Below, one piece after another: positions 49,858-59,706 of a stretch of DNA of 64,000 bases. This DNA comes from Clostridium senegalense JC122. GTDB lineage: Bacteria; Bacillota; Clostridia; Clostridiales; Clostridiaceae. Made by a program: the position numbers and the translations under genes. The stretch spans positions 893,741 to 957,740 of the forward strand of contig NZ_HE611050.1 of NCBI RefSeq assembly GCF_000285575.1. The letters run 5' to 3'. The notes under the pieces were generated by a model that made no database searches, had not been told where the DNA came from, and saw only the letters and a program-made list of their open reading frames with translations. Every line of letters starts with the position of its first letter. Positions within the stretch are counted from its first letter, which is position 1.

Positions 49858-50400
49858 ATGTTTAAATATCTTAGAGAAGACTTAAAAACTATAAAAAAGC
49901 AAGACCCTGCTATCAAAAGCACTCCAGAAGGATTTTTATATCCATGTATATATGCCTTGCTTTTCTATAGGATTTCAAATAAATTATACAATCATAACTT
50001 TTATTTTCTAGCTAGACTGATTTCTCAATTTAGCAGGTCTTTAACAGGCATAGAAATTCATCCTGGCGCTAAAATTGGTAGAAGACTTTTTATTGACCAT
50101 GGTATGGGTGTTGTAATCGGAGAAACAGCTATAGTTGGTGAAGATGTAGTAATATATCACGGCGTAACTTTAGGAGGTACAGGTCATCATAGTGGTAAAC
50201 GTCATCCAACTATAGGCAATAATGTAATTATAGGTTGTGGTGCTAAAATTTTAGGTCCTATAACTATTGGTGATAATTCTAAGATTGGAGCTAACTCTGT
50301 AGTAGTAAAGCCAATTCCAAGCAATAGTACCGCTGTTGGAATTCCAGCAACAGTTATAAGAACTTATGATCCACAATTCAAAACAATAGAAGTTATTTAA
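49858..50400 (+). CDS. cysE: serine O-acetyltransferase
   Basis: A 180-residue left-handed beta-helix acetyltransferase, the short (EpsC-like) form. I chose ATG 49858 because AAGGATG lies 7 bases upstream; GTG 49849 overlaps that site. The catalytic region is [46 protein letters not shown], with His residues for serine and acetyl-CoA binding, followed by hexapeptide turns to [22 protein letters not shown]. It makes O-acetylserine for the CysK enzyme encoded 25 bases upstream. Co-regulated by the T-box leader; enzyme complex formation with CysK is likely. Confidence 0.95.
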   Translation: MFKYLREDLKTIKKQDPAIKSTPEGFLYPCIYALLFYRISNKLYNHNFYFLARLISQFSRSLTGIEIHPGAKIGRRLFIDHGMGVVIGETAIVGEDVVIYHGVTLGGTGHHSGKRHPTIGNNVIIGCGAKILGPITIGDNSKIGANSVVVKPIPSNSTAVGIPATVIRTYDPQFKTIEVI

Positions 50401-50401
50401 G

Positions 50402-50443
50402 AAAAAGGCGTCTTTTATATGACCTTAAAAGGCGCCTTCTTTA
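50402..50443 (+). terminator. cysK-cysE operon terminator
   Basis: Hairpin AAAAAGGCGTCTTTT / AAAAGGCGCCTTCTTT directly after the cysE stop. Confidence 0.82.
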
Positions 50444-50527
50444 ATTTAAATAAAGTTATTTTTGAAATTCCATATCCATATGTGTTATAATTTTATTTAA
50501 TATATTTACATATTAAAATTAAATATA

Positions 50528-50710
50528 AGTTTCGTATATGCTTAATTATATCAATATATATTGAGGTTTGAGCGTTTCTACCAGGATGCCTGAAATTCCT
50601 GACTACGAATATAAAGTAAAGATATGAGTATATATCTTTATTTAAATAATTAACTACAAGTTATTATTTAATATATTCCTAGACAGACAATTGGTCTAGG
50701 ATTTTTTAAT
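50528..50710 (+). promoter_or_regulatory. purine (guanine/xanthine-type) riboswitch of xpt with enlarged P2 loop
   Basis: The conserved J2/3 TTTCTACC (50575-50582), a P3 CAGGA / TCCTG with a CCTGAAA loop, and J3/1 GACTACGA are present. P1 pairs TTCGTA with TACGAA. The C in GACTAC points to guanine-class recognition. P2 is GCTTAA / TTTGAGC, but its loop is about 21 bases instead of the usual 7. The terminator CCTAGAC / GTCTAGG plus T6 (50678-50707) completes the switch before xpt. Confidence 0.82.
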
Positions 50711-50752
50711 ATATTAATTTAAATGTTATAAAGTTACTATTGGAGGTATAAT

Positions 50753-51325
50753 ATGGAAATTTTAAAAAATAAAATCTTAACTGAAGGTGTTGTTAGAGAA
50801 GGAAATATTTTGAAAGTAGATAAATTTTTAAATCATCAAATGGATATAAAATTTTTCAATGAGATTGGAAAAGAATTTAAAGAAAGATTTAAAGATCATA
50901 AAATAGATAAGATATTGACTATAGAAGCATCTGGAATTGCTATAGCAGGAATAGCTGCTCAATATTTTGACTATGTTCCAGTAGTTTTTGCTAAAAAAAC
51001 AGATTCATTGAATATAGATAGCGAACTATATACAAGTAAGGTACATTCATTTACAAAGAAAAAAGATTATACTGTTATGGCATCAAAAAATTTCATTAAA
51101 AAAGGTGAAAACATCCTAATAATAGATGATTTTTTAGCTAACGGGTGTGCAGCACTAGGTTTAATAGACATTATAAAGCAAGGGGAAGCTAATGTTGTAG
51201 GAGTAGGTATTGTTATAGAAAAAGGATTCCAACCAGGAAGAAAAGTTCTTGAAGAAAAAGATATAAAAGTAGAATCTTTAGCAATAATCGAAAAAATGGA
51301 TGCTGGAAAAATCTATTTTAAATAA
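50753..51325 (+). CDS. xpt: xanthine phosphoribosyltransferase
   Basis: A 190-residue purine salvage enzyme that converts xanthine (and some guanine) with PRPP to XMP. The PRPP loop is [18 protein letters not shown] (about 120-137). [20 protein letters not shown] and VPVVFAKK complete the phosphoribosyltransferase core, and [11 protein letters not shown] is typical of Xpt. TTGGAGG precedes ATG 50753. A purine riboswitch lies in its leader, the usual arrangement in Firmicutes. No xanthine permease gene follows; the transcript ends in its own terminator. Confidence 0.95.
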   Translation: MEILKNKILTEGVVREGNILKVDKFLNHQMDIKFFNEIGKEFKERFKDHKIDKILTIEASGIAIAGIAAQYFDYVPVVFAKKTDSLNIDSELYTSKVHSFTKKKDYTVMASKNFIKKGENILIIDDFLANGCAALGLIDIIKQGEANVVGVGIVIEKGFQPGRKVLEEKDIKVESLAIIEKMDAGKIYFK

Positions 51326-51343
51326 TATAAAATACATAACATA

Positions 51344-51386
51344 AAATAAGAACCATGAATTTCATATTTCGTGGTTCTTATTTTTA
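51344..51386 (+). terminator. xpt terminator
   Basis: Hairpin AAATAAGAACCA / TGGTTCTTATTT with a T-run. Confidence 0.85.
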
Positions 51387-51580
51387 ACTATTTATTAATT
51401 AACTATATTTCCATAACTTACATTACCAATTTATATGATTTTAATTAGACATAGTTTTCAAAACAAATATAATTATATTATAGCTTGTAGTTATTGGTGA
51501 ATATAATAATATAATTTTTTAAAATATATTAGCCATCTTTAAAATTTATATTTTTAAACTTTAATTACTATAATTCACCT

Positions 51581-51619
51581 AGGCAATCAAGCTCCTTTAA
51601 TTCTTGATTGCCTTTTTTT
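51581..51619 (+). terminator. terminator-like hairpin just before the FtsH-type gene
   Basis: Perfect arms AGGCAATCAAG / CTTGATTGCCT plus T7 lie only 40 bases upstream of the ftsH-like start codon, with no gene between the xpt terminator and this hairpin. It is probably an attenuator in the ftsH leader or the end of a small RNA. Confidence 0.7.
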
Positions 51620-51658
51620 ATTGATTAATATAATAACTTTTAAGGAGGGTTTTTATAA

Positions 51659-53410
51659 GTGAAAAAAAATGAAAATAAAATTTACTTTATTACAGCAATT
51701 GCCACCATACTTATATCTTTTTCTATAATGGTAGCAATAAGCTTTAAAAGTTCAAAAATAGATTTTAAACCCTATAATGAGTTTTTAAATGATTTAAATA
51801 ACCATTCCGTATCTACTGTTTATTTAGTTCCATCTCCTAAGATAGAAGTTCTTTTAAACAATGGGACAAGCTATTTAACAGATAATCCAGATAGCAATAC
51901 ATTAAGAGAAACATTACTTAGCAAAAATGTTTCCGTAAAAGATAAATCAAATACATATATGTTACAAACAATATCTTCTATATTTTTAATAATTTCTATA
52001 GGCTATTTAACTATTTCTACAATTTCTAAAAAGAAATCAAAAGGTGGCATATCTTCTTTAAATACAGAAGATGTATCTTCAACTGCAAAAGAAAAATTTA
52101 ATTTTAATTCTTTAGCTGGTAATGAAGAAGCTAAAGAAAGTGTTAAAGATATTGTTGATTACCTTAAATTCCCTGAAAAATATAAAAAATATGGTGCTCG
52201 TGTTCCTAAAGGAGTAATTTTATATGGAGATCCTGGAACTGGTAAAACTTTGCTTGCTAAGGCTATAGCTGGTGAAGCCAATGTTCCATTTTATGCAGTA
52301 TCCGGTTCAGACTTTATTCAAGTTTATGTAGGTGTTGGTGCTAGTAGAGTTCGTAACCTATTTAAAAAAGCTAAGGCACATAAAAAAGCTGTTATTTTTA
52401 TTGATGAAATTGATGCTATTGGTAAAAAACGTAGCAATAGCACTAATGGTAGTTCTGAAGAAAAAGATCAAACACTAAATGCTCTATTGACTGAAATGTC
52501 TGGATTCAATGATGATGAAGGTATAATTGTTATTGCGGCTACTAATAGATTAGATATACTAGATCCTGCCCTTTTAAGACCTGGCAGATTTGATAGACAT
52601 ATTGAGATAGGTCTCCCTGATGTATCAGCAAGAGAAAAAATTATTTCATTGCATCTTAAAAATAAACCTTTTAATGATTTAAATATAAAAGATATAGCAA
52701 TTAAAACTGCTTATTTTTCCGGTGCTAAAATTGAAAATTTAATAAATGAAGCTGCGATACTTGCTTGTAAGGAATCTAGTGATTTTATTACTAACGCACA
52801 TATAGACACAGCTTTTTCAACAATAATTGCTGGACATGAAAAAATTAATACTTCATCTTTTAAATATGAAGATAAAAAGATAACAGCATATCATGAAGCT
52901 GGGCATTGTTTAATTTCATTGTTAGAACTTCCTGAAGAAAAAGTATCAAAAGTAAGTATTATTCCAACTACCAAAGGTGCTGGTGGATATACTTTAACTT
53001 TACCTACTGATAAAAGTTATCAAAATTTAGAGTATTTATCAAAAAAAATTATGGTTTTTTTAGGTGGTAGAGCTGCAGAAGAACTTATTTTTGGTGAAAA
53101 TCATATTACTACCGGTGCTTATAGTGATTTAAAACAAAGTAGTAATATGATTTACAATATGATAGCTGAGTATGGTATGGGGAAATCTCTCGGACTTTTA
53201 AGACTTTCAGAGATGCCAACATCAATTCAAAATGCTAGTGCTAAAATGGTGTTAGATGAATGTAAAGACACAATAGATACTTTATATTTTAAAACGAAAA
53301 CACTTTTATTAGACAATATAGATAATCTTAATATTTTAGCTAACGAACTAATGGATAAGGAAACCCTTTCTTATGATTGTATACTAAAATTGATTGAACA
53401 AAATAATTAA
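51659..53410 (+). CDS. ftsH: FtsH-type ATP-dependent zinc metalloprotease
   Basis: A 583-residue membrane protease starting at GTG 51659 behind AAGGAGGG. Two N-terminal transmembrane helices (about 9-27 and 103-121) flank a short extracytoplasmic domain. The AAA+ domain has Walker A GDPGTGKT, Walker [12 protein letters not shown] and second region of homology [21 protein letters not shown]. The zinc site is HEAGH, with a downstream Asp ligand region ([10 protein letters not shown]). It degrades membrane and regulatory proteins. It is somewhat shorter than the usual 600-650, and its context lacks tilS/hpt, so it could be a second FtsH paralogue. Confidence 0.92.
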   Translation: MKKNENKIYFITAIATILISFSIMVAISFKSSKIDFKPYNEFLNDLNNHSVSTVYLVPSPKIEVLLNNGTSYLTDNPDSNTLRETLLSKNVSVKDKSNTYMLQTISSIFLIISIGYLTISTISKKKSKGGISSLNTEDVSSTAKEKFNFNSLAGNEEAKESVKDIVDYLKFPEKYKKYGARVPKGVILYGDPGTGKTLLAKAIAGEANVPFYAVSGSDFIQVYVGVGASRVRNLFKKAKAHKKAVIFIDEIDAIGKKRSNSTNGSSEEKDQTLNALLTEMSGFNDDEGIIVIAATNRLDILDPALLRPGRFDRHIEIGLPDVSAREKIISLHLKNKPFNDLNIKDIAIKTAYFSGAKIENLINEAAILACKESSDFITNAHIDTAFSTIIAGHEKINTSSFKYEDKKITAYHEAGHCLISLLELPEEKVSKVSIIPTTKGAGGYTLTLPTDKSYQNLEYLSKKIMVFLGGRAAEELIFGENHITTGAYSDLKQSSNMIYNMIAEYGMGKSLGLLRLSEMPTSIQNASAKMVLDECKDTIDTLYFKTKTLLLDNIDNLNILANELMDKETLSYDCILKLIEQNN

Positions 53411-53414
53411 TTTT

Positions 53415-53452
53415 AAAAATAAAGCTGTAAGATACCTTACAGCTTTATTTTT
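53415..53452. terminator. bidirectional terminator, ftsH and yhgE-like gene
   Basis: Seventeen-base-pair hairpin AAAAATAAAGCTGTAAG / CTTACAGCTTTATTTTT between the convergent genes. Confidence 0.87.
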
Positions 53453-55603
53453 ATTCAGACAATCCACTTTCCTTAAATTTCTTATTAAATTTTTCAGTTA
53501 TATTATCTAAAGGTTTTTTCAAAATAACACCAATAAATACTGCACCTATAAAGTATATTATTAACATTTTTATATCATAAATCACATTATCCCTTATCGG
53601 CCCAGCTACTGCTTCCCTCATAACTCCTATTGCATATGTAAATGGTAGAAATGGATTAATAGCTTGGAAAAATGGTGGTGTTACTTCTATTGGAAAAGTC
53701 CCTCCAGAGCCTGCAACCTGAAGTACTAATAATATAACTCCAATGGCTTTACCTACGTTACCAAAAACAGAAACTAAAGTATAGACTATCATAGAAAATA
53801 CTACAGAGGATATTATTGTAGATATTATAAATAATTTCATATTTACAATATAACATCCAAGTAAATACTTATCTCCTATAGCAACAATTAATCCCTGAAT
53901 AAGTGCTATTGTTAGGAAAAATAAATATTTCCCAAAAAATTTCTCATAATTTTTTAAAATTCTCTTATCATCAAATTCATATACATCCACAGTTAATATA
54001 GAAGATAGAATTAATGTACCTACCCATATTGCTAAAACTGTATAGAATGGTGACATGGCAGAACCATAGTTAGGAATCTTATATAAATCATTTTCTACTA
54101 GTTCCACTGGTGTAGATATAAATGTTTTTGCAACATTAGGATCTATTTTTAATAATTCTAATATTTTATCTACAATTTTTTCATCTTGAAAAATAGTAGT
54201 TTTATCATTAATCTTAGATAAAGTTTCTCTTATATAAGGTAAATTTTTCTTAAGCTCTTCTATTCCCTCTATGCCTAATTCACTACCTTTTTCTCCTATT
54301 TCTAATATTTGTTCTACTTTAGGAATATCTCCCTTTGCTTCATTTAATAAATTCAATGAATTATCTACTATTGTATTTAATTTATTTATAACATTATCTA
54401 ATGCTGGTTTAAGCTCTGAATCAAAAGAATTTATCTTTTTATCTAAAAAGTTAATTATATCATTATTTATATCTTTTAATCCTTCTAAAGCATCCTTACC
54501 AATAGTTTGCCCTTCGCTTGCAGCTTTAATCAATTGATCCACTACTTGTATTTTTTCATTAATTCTTTGAGAAAAACTTTTTAACTGTGCCGATAATTGT
54601 TCTAAAACTTCATTGTTAGCTACATTGTTAATTCTGTCTATAGTATCTACTAAGTTTGTTATCCTTGCATCCATGTTATAAAATAATGTTCGAATCCTTT
54701 TAAGTCCATCTGTTACTTCAACTCCATTTGTAGAATCTACTATTCCTTCTATTATTATATTAATTTCTTTGGCTTTATCTCTTATAAATATTAAGCTTTC
54801 TTTTACGAATGGAGCTATAGTATCTATATCTTCTTTACCTCTTTGAATAAACTTTTCACTCTGATTTCCCACTTCTATTGCTGAATTCAAAGTTTCTTTT
54901 AAAATTGGAATATTACTTGTAATTTTATCTATAAATTCCTTGGCAGTTATTGACCCCTCATAAAGTTCATTTATTACTGTTTCAATTTCATCCATGTTAT
55001 TATTTAAGTCAGAAATTACATTAATTATTTTTTTTAAAGTAGGTCTTTGTCCTTCGATTTCAACACCTATTTTATTAAAATTTTCAAATATAACACCGTT
55101 AACCATCTCAATAAAATTTTTAGATACTGTCTCTTGTAAGCTAGATGCACCCTTTTCTGTTATTTTAGGTGCTACTGCATTAATTTTTTCATTAACATTA
55201 TATATAAGCTGAGGTTTTTTAGGGCTTTTTCCCAAAAATGAAGTAATATCTTTTGAAAATGTTTCTGTAATTATAATACTTGCATAGTATTTGCCATGAT
55301 TAACCCCATAATCTGCATCCTTTTGATCTGTAAAAACCCATCCAATATCATGATTTTTTTTAATTCTGAAACAATTTCCTCTCCTAATTTTAAATCCATG
55401 TTATCAAATTTATATCCAGAATCCTTATTTACAACAGCTACTTTAATCCCCTTAGTATTTCCATATGGATCCCAGCAAGCTTTAATATTAAACCATGCAT
55501 ACAAAGATGGTAAAATACATAATCCTAAAATAATTATAATTGCAACATAGTTTGTAAAAAGCATCTTCAAATCTCTTCTATATATCTGAAATATATTTTT
55601 CAA
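53451..55603 (-). CDS. YhgE/Pip family membrane protein (one gene split by a single-base break)
   Basis: Frames 55603-55271 (110 residues) and 55235-53451 (594 residues) belong together. Adding one A to the A8 run (55354-55361) turns ...EIVSELKK into ELKKNHDIGWVFTDQKDADYGVNHGKYYASIIITETFSKDITSF, running into LGKSPKKPQLIYNV. The whole is ~717 residues: N-terminal membrane helix (FTNYVAIIIILGLCILPSLYAWFNI), the family hallmark WDPYGNT, a long coiled-coil extracellular domain (~120-420), and six C-terminal helices of an ABC-2-like membrane domain. This is the YhgE/Pip (phage infection protein) family, ESX/T7-related or ABC-2-like exporters of unknown substrate. TTG start with AGAGAGGTG upstream. 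Confidence 0.86.
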
Positions 55604-55737
55604 TTAATTCACACCTCTCTATTAACAATATTTTAATTAGATATATAGTTATAGATTTACACTTTAATAAAAACTTATGCAAAAACTTATATTATTGCTT
55701 TTTAATTTAATTACCATAATAAATATTTTATACAACA

Positions 55738-55766
55738 AAAAAAGATAGCTATTAAGCTATCTTTTT
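55738..55766 (-). terminator. terminator of the tRNA operon
   Basis: Hairpin AAAAAGATAGCT / AGCTATCTTTTT immediately after the last tRNA, with A7 (T7 on the minus strand). Confidence 0.85.
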
Positions 55767-55767
55767 C

Positions 55768-55841
55768 TGGAGCGGGTGAAGGGAATCGAACCCTCGTAAC
55801 TAGCTTGGAAGGCTAGCACTCTACCATTGAGTTACACCCGC
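55768..55841 (-). tRNA. tRNA-Gly (anticodon TCC)
   Basis: Complete cloverleaf: acceptor GCGGGTG / CACCCGC, anticodon loop CTTCCAA, T-loop GGTTCGATTCC, and the 3' CCA is encoded. Its sequence is the same as that of the other Gly-TCC gene in this cluster, over the whole length as far as I can read. Confidence 0.97.
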
Positions 55842-55857
55842 ATGATTGTGTTAAAAG

Positions 55858-55933
55858 TGGTCGGGGTGACAGGGATTGAACCTGCGACCTCATGGTCCCA
55901 AACCACGCGCGCTCCCATCTGCGCCACACCCCG
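55858..55933 (-). tRNA. tRNA-Pro (anticodon TGG)
   Basis: Acceptor CGGGGTG / CACCCCG, anticodon loop GTTTGGGAC with TGG, T-loop GGTTCAATCC, 3' CCA encoded. Confidence 0.97.
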
Positions 55934-55998
55934 ATATGAATTTATATATATATATTACCATATTTAACTTATTTTTTCAAGTAACTTCAAAAAATAAT

Positions 55999-56072
55999 TG
56001 GAGCGGGTGAAGGGAATCGAACCCTCGTAACTAGCTTGGAAGGCTAGCACTCTACCATTGAGTTACACCCGC
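55999..56072 (-). tRNA. tRNA-Gly (anticodon TCC), second copy
   Basis: Same 74-base gene as the copy at 55768-55841, including encoded CCA; separated from it by the Pro gene. Confidence 0.97.
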
Positions 56073-56076
56073 AAAT

Positions 56077-56151
56077 TGGAGCGGAAGACGAGATTCGAAC
56101 TCGCGACGTTCACCTTGGCAAGGTGACGCTCTACCACTGAGCCACTCCCGC
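56077..56151 (-). tRNA. tRNA-Gly (anticodon GCC)
   Basis: Acceptor GCGGGAG paired to CTTCCGC (with a G-T), anticodon loop CTTGCCAAG, T-loop AGTTCGAATCT, encoded CCA. Together with Gly-TCC it covers all four Gly codons. Confidence 0.97.
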
Positions 56152-56156
56152 ATATA

Positions 56157-56233
56157 TGGGGTGACCGATGGGACTCGAACCCACGACACCCAGAGCCACA
56201 ACCTGGTGCTCTACCAACTGAACTACGGTCACC
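56157..56233 (-). tRNA. tRNA-His (anticodon GTG)
   Basis: Anticodon loop GTTGTGGCT. The extra 5' G (G-1) opposite discriminator C73 is encoded, the identity element of tRNA-His. CCA encoded. Confidence 0.97.
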
Positions 56234-56238
56234 ATACA

Positions 56239-56315
<77 letters not shown>

Positions 56316-56319
56316 ACAT

Positions 56320-56560
56320 TTACTTGTCCATCATTTAACTTTTGCTCCTGACGACAAAAATAATATTATCATAGTTTTTTTTGTTATGCAAGCATTTTTT
56401 TGTTTTTTTTATATTTTTTTATATTTTTTAAAATAATATAGTATATTTACTATAAAAAAGCTTAAATTTTACTTTAATTTACTATAAATTTAATCGTATT
56501 ATTATTTTTTAACCTTATAACACAAATAAAATAATATTATAAAACTTAATATAAATAAAA
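56320..56560. other. intergenic region upstream of the tRNA operon
   Basis: AT-rich with T-tracts around 56370-56430. It should contain the tRNA promoter; no gene or other element seen. Confidence 0.35.
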
Positions 56561-56565
56561 TATAA

Positions 56566-56612
56566 AATTAAAACTGTATTAAAATATATTTCTAGTCTAA
56601 TACAGCTTTTAA
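56566..56612 (-). terminator. proC terminator
   Basis: Arms AAACTGTATTA and TAATACAGCTTTT around an A/T-rich loop just past the proC stop. Confidence 0.7.
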
Positions 56613-56620
56613 CTACATAA

Positions 56621-57430
56621 TTATTTTTTAGTCATTTCTTCTGATTTTCTCATGCAATCAACTACTGCCTCTATAACTGAAGCTCTGAAGCCACTTCTCT
56701 CTAGACTTCTAACAGCTTCAATTGTAGTTCCTCCTGGCGAACAAACCATATCCTTTAATATTCCTGGATGCATACCTGTTTCTAACACCATTTTAGCAGA
56801 TCCTAACACTGCTTGTGCTGCAAATTTATATGCCTTATCCCTCGGCATTCCACCTATTACTGCACCATCTGCTAATGCTTCTATAAACATAAATACATAA
56901 GCTGGAGATGAACCACTAACACCTATTACAGAATCTATTAAGTACTCATCAACAACCTCAGCTTTTCCAAAACTTTTAAATATATCTTTTATATTATTTA
57001 ATTCTTCTTCTGATATATTTTTATTTCTACAAAGTGCTGACATTCCTTCATTTACTAATGCTGGAGTATTAGGCATCGTCCTTACTATTTTCTTGTCTTC
57101 TCCTAATACAGTTTCAATATCTTGTATAGTTTTTCCAGCTGCTATTGTTACTATAACTGTATCTTTGGACAAATTCTGTTTAATTTCTTTCATAACTATA
57201 TCATAAACATTAGGTTTAATAGCTAAAAATAATATATCTGCTTTCTTTGCTACTTCATTAGAATTTGTTGTAGTAATCACACCAAATTCTCTATTTATCT
57301 CATCTAACTTACTTTCATTTAAATCAGAAACAATAACTTGATTTGGTTTAACTAGATTAGATTTGATTATTCCACCAATCATAGCTTTACCCATATTTCC
57401 TGAGCCAATAAATCCAATTATTTTATTCAT
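56621..57430 (-). CDS. proC: pyrroline-5-carboxylate reductase
   Basis: A 269-residue cytoplasmic enzyme that makes proline from pyrroline-5-carboxylate with NAD(P)H. Rossmann motif IGFIGSGNMGKAMIGG is at 4-19. IVRTMPNTPALVNEGMSAL and GVSGSSPAYVFMFIEALADGAV are family signatures, and the C-terminal PGGTTIEAVRSLERSGFRASVIEAV forms the dimer and active site. Length is standard. It stands alone, without proA or proB nearby, so substrate may also come from arginine or ornithine breakdown. Confidence 0.96.
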   Translation of the reverse strand: MNKIIGFIGSGNMGKAMIGGIIKSNLVKPNQVIVSDLNESKLDEINREFGVITTTNSNEVAKKADILFLAIKPNVYDIVMKEIKQNLSKDTVIVTIAAGKTIQDIETVLGEDKKIVRTMPNTPALVNEGMSALCRNKNISEEELNNIKDIFKSFGKAEVVDEYLIDSVIGVSGSSPAYVFMFIEALADGAVIGGMPRDKAYKFAAQAVLGSAKMVLETGMHPGILKDMVCSPGGTTIEAVRSLERSGFRASVIEAVVDCMRKSEEMTKK

Positions 57431-57434
57431 TATC

Positions 57435-57750
57435 TTACCATCCTTTTATATTGCTATTTCAAAATTGTTGTTGTATTTTTTAATTATATTATCATTATTA
57501 TCTTTAAATTTTATTAAATCTATTATACACAATTGACTCTAATATTTTAAGTATATTTAAATATAAAACTTTAAAATATTTTTTCTAGTTTTATAAACAG
57601 ACTTATACAAATACACACTATTCACTACACATTTTGAAATTTTCCAAATTTACTAAAAATTTTTCCTACTCCACTGTAGAATTGCTTGTACAATTTTCCC
57701 TTAAAAAATATATACATTACATTTATCTAATTTATAAATATCTTATTAAA
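57435..57750. other. intergenic region between proC and the XRE-cupin gene
   Basis: About 320 AT-rich bases, with no supported gene. A 70-codon plus-strand frame (57634-57846) runs into the antisense of the XRE gene and lacks a ribosome site. Confidence 0.35.
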
Positions 57751-57753
57751 GTA

Positions 57754-58320
57754 TTACTCTTTATCTTTAAAAGGATTTGGCGTAAGAACCTCCAAAATTT
57801 TAACTATCTTACTTGTATGATTAGCAAAGTTATGCATTATTTGTGAACTATAATGTGCAGTATCTCCTGGATATAACTCATACTGTTCATTATCTACATA
57901 CAATGTCAAAACTCCCTCTAACACGTATATAAACTCTTCACCTTCATGTTTATATTGAGTTAAATTGTCTTCTATGTTATTAGGCAATATTTCTATTAAT
58001 CTTGGTAATAAAGCCTTATCATTAGGATTAGTAGTCAAGTTATAATTTATAAACATGGAACTGTCTATTTTAGCTACTTCTTTTTCATAACTCTTCAAAA
58101 CTACTCTATGTTTTCTTTTTGGATTAGTAAAAAAATAATTTAAATCCACATCTAAAGCTTCAGCTATTCTCATAAGCGAATCTGTAGCTATACTAGTAAG
58201 ACCTCTTTCTAATTGTGACAAAAAACCTATTGAAAGTCCTGTAGCCTCACTTAATTCTCTTAATGTCATCTTTTTATCTGACCTTAGTTCTTTTATTTTA
58301 TTTCCAATATCTTTTTTCAA
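57754..58320 (-). CDS. XRE-family regulator with cupin domain
   Basis: A 188-residue transcription regulator. The N-terminal HTH (about 7-60) is IKELRSDKKMTLRELSEATGLSIGFLSQLERGLTSIATDSLMRIAEAL. The C-terminal cupin barrel (about 115-180) has HEGEEFIYVLEGVLTLYVDNEQYELYPGDTAHYSSQIMHNFAN, with conserved His/Glu metal or ligand positions. This architecture is typical of regulators of amino-acid, polyamine or sugar metabolism that bind a small ligand in the cupin. No target is evident; the proC gene downstream is a candidate by position only. Confidence 0.92.
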   Translation of the reverse strand: MKKDIGNKIKELRSDKKMTLRELSEATGLSIGFLSQLERGLTSIATDSLMRIAEALDVDLNYFFTNPKRKHRVVLKSYEKEVAKIDSSMFINYNLTTNPNDKALLPRLIEILPNNIEDNLTQYKHEGEEFIYVLEGVLTLYVDNEQYELYPGDTAHYSSQIMHNFANHTSKIVKILEVLTPNPFKDKE

Positions 58321-58565
58321 AATTTACACCTCTTCATCAACATAGAAATTATCTATTTTTTAACATTTTTCTTAATATTAATAATACTCGAAACTAGTAT
58401 TATTGTCTATAATTTCCGTTAAATTTTAATTAAATATTTTCATTATAGTGAAAATTTGGTATATTTTCTAGACCTTTAAATAAAATATCAACTTTTCAGT
58501 TTATAGTAAAATAATTTTGCACCACAGTATTGAGTTTCAAATTTAATTTTGAACTTATTCATTTA

Positions 58566-58723
58566 TATAGGGTTCCAAGTTAACTTTTAAAATTATCCAT
58601 TCCAAAACTTGGATACCTAAAATAGTGATACATGCTCCAAATCACTAGAATTTAACACTGCATCTTGTATGAAAACATTTTAAAGTTATTGGATAAATTT
58701 AAATTCGAGCTTGTTTCTCTATA
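58566..58723. repeat. 158-bp interspersed element (type 1), copy C
   Basis: Begins TATAGGGTTCCAAGTT and ends GCTTGTTTCTCTATA. Hairpin CCAAGTT / AACTTGG and a second perfect stem AGTGAT / ATCACT are present. Same length and order of motifs as copy A at 22143-22300. It lies between the XRE-cupin and aromatic-acid-exporter genes. Confidence 0.75.
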
Positions 58724-58797
58724 TTACTAACTATATTTTTTATTAATTAATAAAAAGAATCTACATATAGCCTTAAATTTATATATCTATAAAAAAT

Positions 58798-58831
58798 AAA
58801 GAACAAATCACATAATAATGATTTGTTCTTT
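58798..58831 (-). terminator. terminator of aromatic-acid-exporter-like gene
   Basis: Perfect 13-bp hairpin AAAGAACAAATCA / TGATTTGTTCTTT overlapping the gene end. Confidence 0.83.
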
Positions 58832-59303
58832 ACTTATCCTTCTTCTCTTTTTTTAGCTTATAATACGGACAAATATACTTATTAACTAATACAGCAATAA
58901 TTATTCCTAATGCGGTTTCTAAAAATCTATTTACTCCATATTCAAATGGAGACTTATCTTTTAAATTAGTCATAATAGCTACAAAAACTATACATGATAT
59001 AGTTGTTGACTTATTTTTATTAATTACATCACATAAGTATATAAGCAAACTAATGCCCACTGCTGTAAGAATTACACTATTAGGCATTATATAAGAAAAT
59101 GCTACCCCTAATACAGCTCCAAATGTGGTCCCTATAAGCCTATTTTTTCCTACTTCAAAAGAAGTTTCTACAGTAGATTGCATGCATATAACCGCTGCTA
59201 TACACGCATAAAAAGGTGAAGAAAATTTAAAAATCCTACTTATTACTATGCAAATAAAAACAGATACTGCTGTTTTTATATTTCTCATGCCTATTTTCTT
59301 CAT
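58830..59303 (-). CDS. FUSC/aromatic acid exporter-like membrane protein
   Basis: A 157-residue membrane protein with about five hydrophobic segments. RNIKTAVSVFICIVISRIFKFSSPFYACIAAVICMQSTVETSFEVGKNRLIGTTFGAVLGVAFSY matches the membrane half of DUF939/FUSC proteins, where the QSTV...GKNRLIGT block is typical. Longer family members add a cytoplasmic domain; this is the short form common in clostridia. Family members are linked to efflux of aromatic acids; the substrate here is unknown. ATG 59303 has AAAGGAGTAC upstream. Confidence 0.83.
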   Translation of the reverse strand: MKKIGMRNIKTAVSVFICIVISRIFKFSSPFYACIAAVICMQSTVETSFEVGKNRLIGTTFGAVLGVAFSYIMPNSVILTAVGISLLIYLCDVINKNKSTTISCIVFVAIMTNLKDKSPFEYGVNRFLETALGIIIAVLVNKYICPYYKLKKEKKDK

Positions 59304-59514
59304 AAATGTACTCCTTTAAATGACCTATAAAATTTAAATAAAAAATTTATGTATAATTTTTTATAGTATATATAATAACTTAATTATATATACTTTTCAA
59401 AATACCTTTTTTATTTATAGCTTATTAAATATAATTTAATACACTTGTTATTCCTTTACATTTAGTTTTTCTATAAATTTCTACGAAATTTAACACTCTA
59501 AATTTTAGCAAAAT

Positions 59515-59550
59515 AAAAAACTGCCTTAATTAAAAAGCAGTTCTTTTTTT
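59515..59550 (-). terminator. terminator of 50-codon gene
   Basis: Hairpin AAAAACTGCCTT / AAGCAGTTCTTTTTT immediately past the small gene. Confidence 0.75.
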
Positions 59551-59553
59551 ATG

Positions 59554-59706
59554 TTATTTTCTCATTTTTTGTTGTTCTCTTTGAATATCTTGTTGTGATA
59601 ATCCTGTAGCCTCCATTACCTCTGTAATGCCCATATCTTGTTCTAAAAGATTTCTAGCTTTCTTTAGTAGTTTTTGTTGTTCTCCTTTATGCATTTTTTT
59701 ACCCAT
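59554..59706 (-). CDS. small protein of unknown function, 50 residues
   Basis: A short gene with ATG 59706, an AAGGGAG site 10 bases upstream and its own terminator. The protein starts MGKKMHKGEQQKLLKKARNL and continues with a Gln/Glu-rich helical region containing MGITEVMEATGLSQQDIQREQ. That segment looks like a helix-turn-helix half, but it is too short to be sure. It is highly charged, with no Cys and no membrane segment. I do not recognise a family. Codon use and signals support a real gene. Confidence 0.7.
   Translation of the reverse strand: MGKKMHKGEQQKLLKKARNLLEQDMGITEVMEATGLSQQDIQREQQKMRK

Noticed and set aside
57634..57846. 70-codon plus-strand frame downstream of proC
   Set aside because: No start signal and it runs into the antisense of the XRE-cupin gene.
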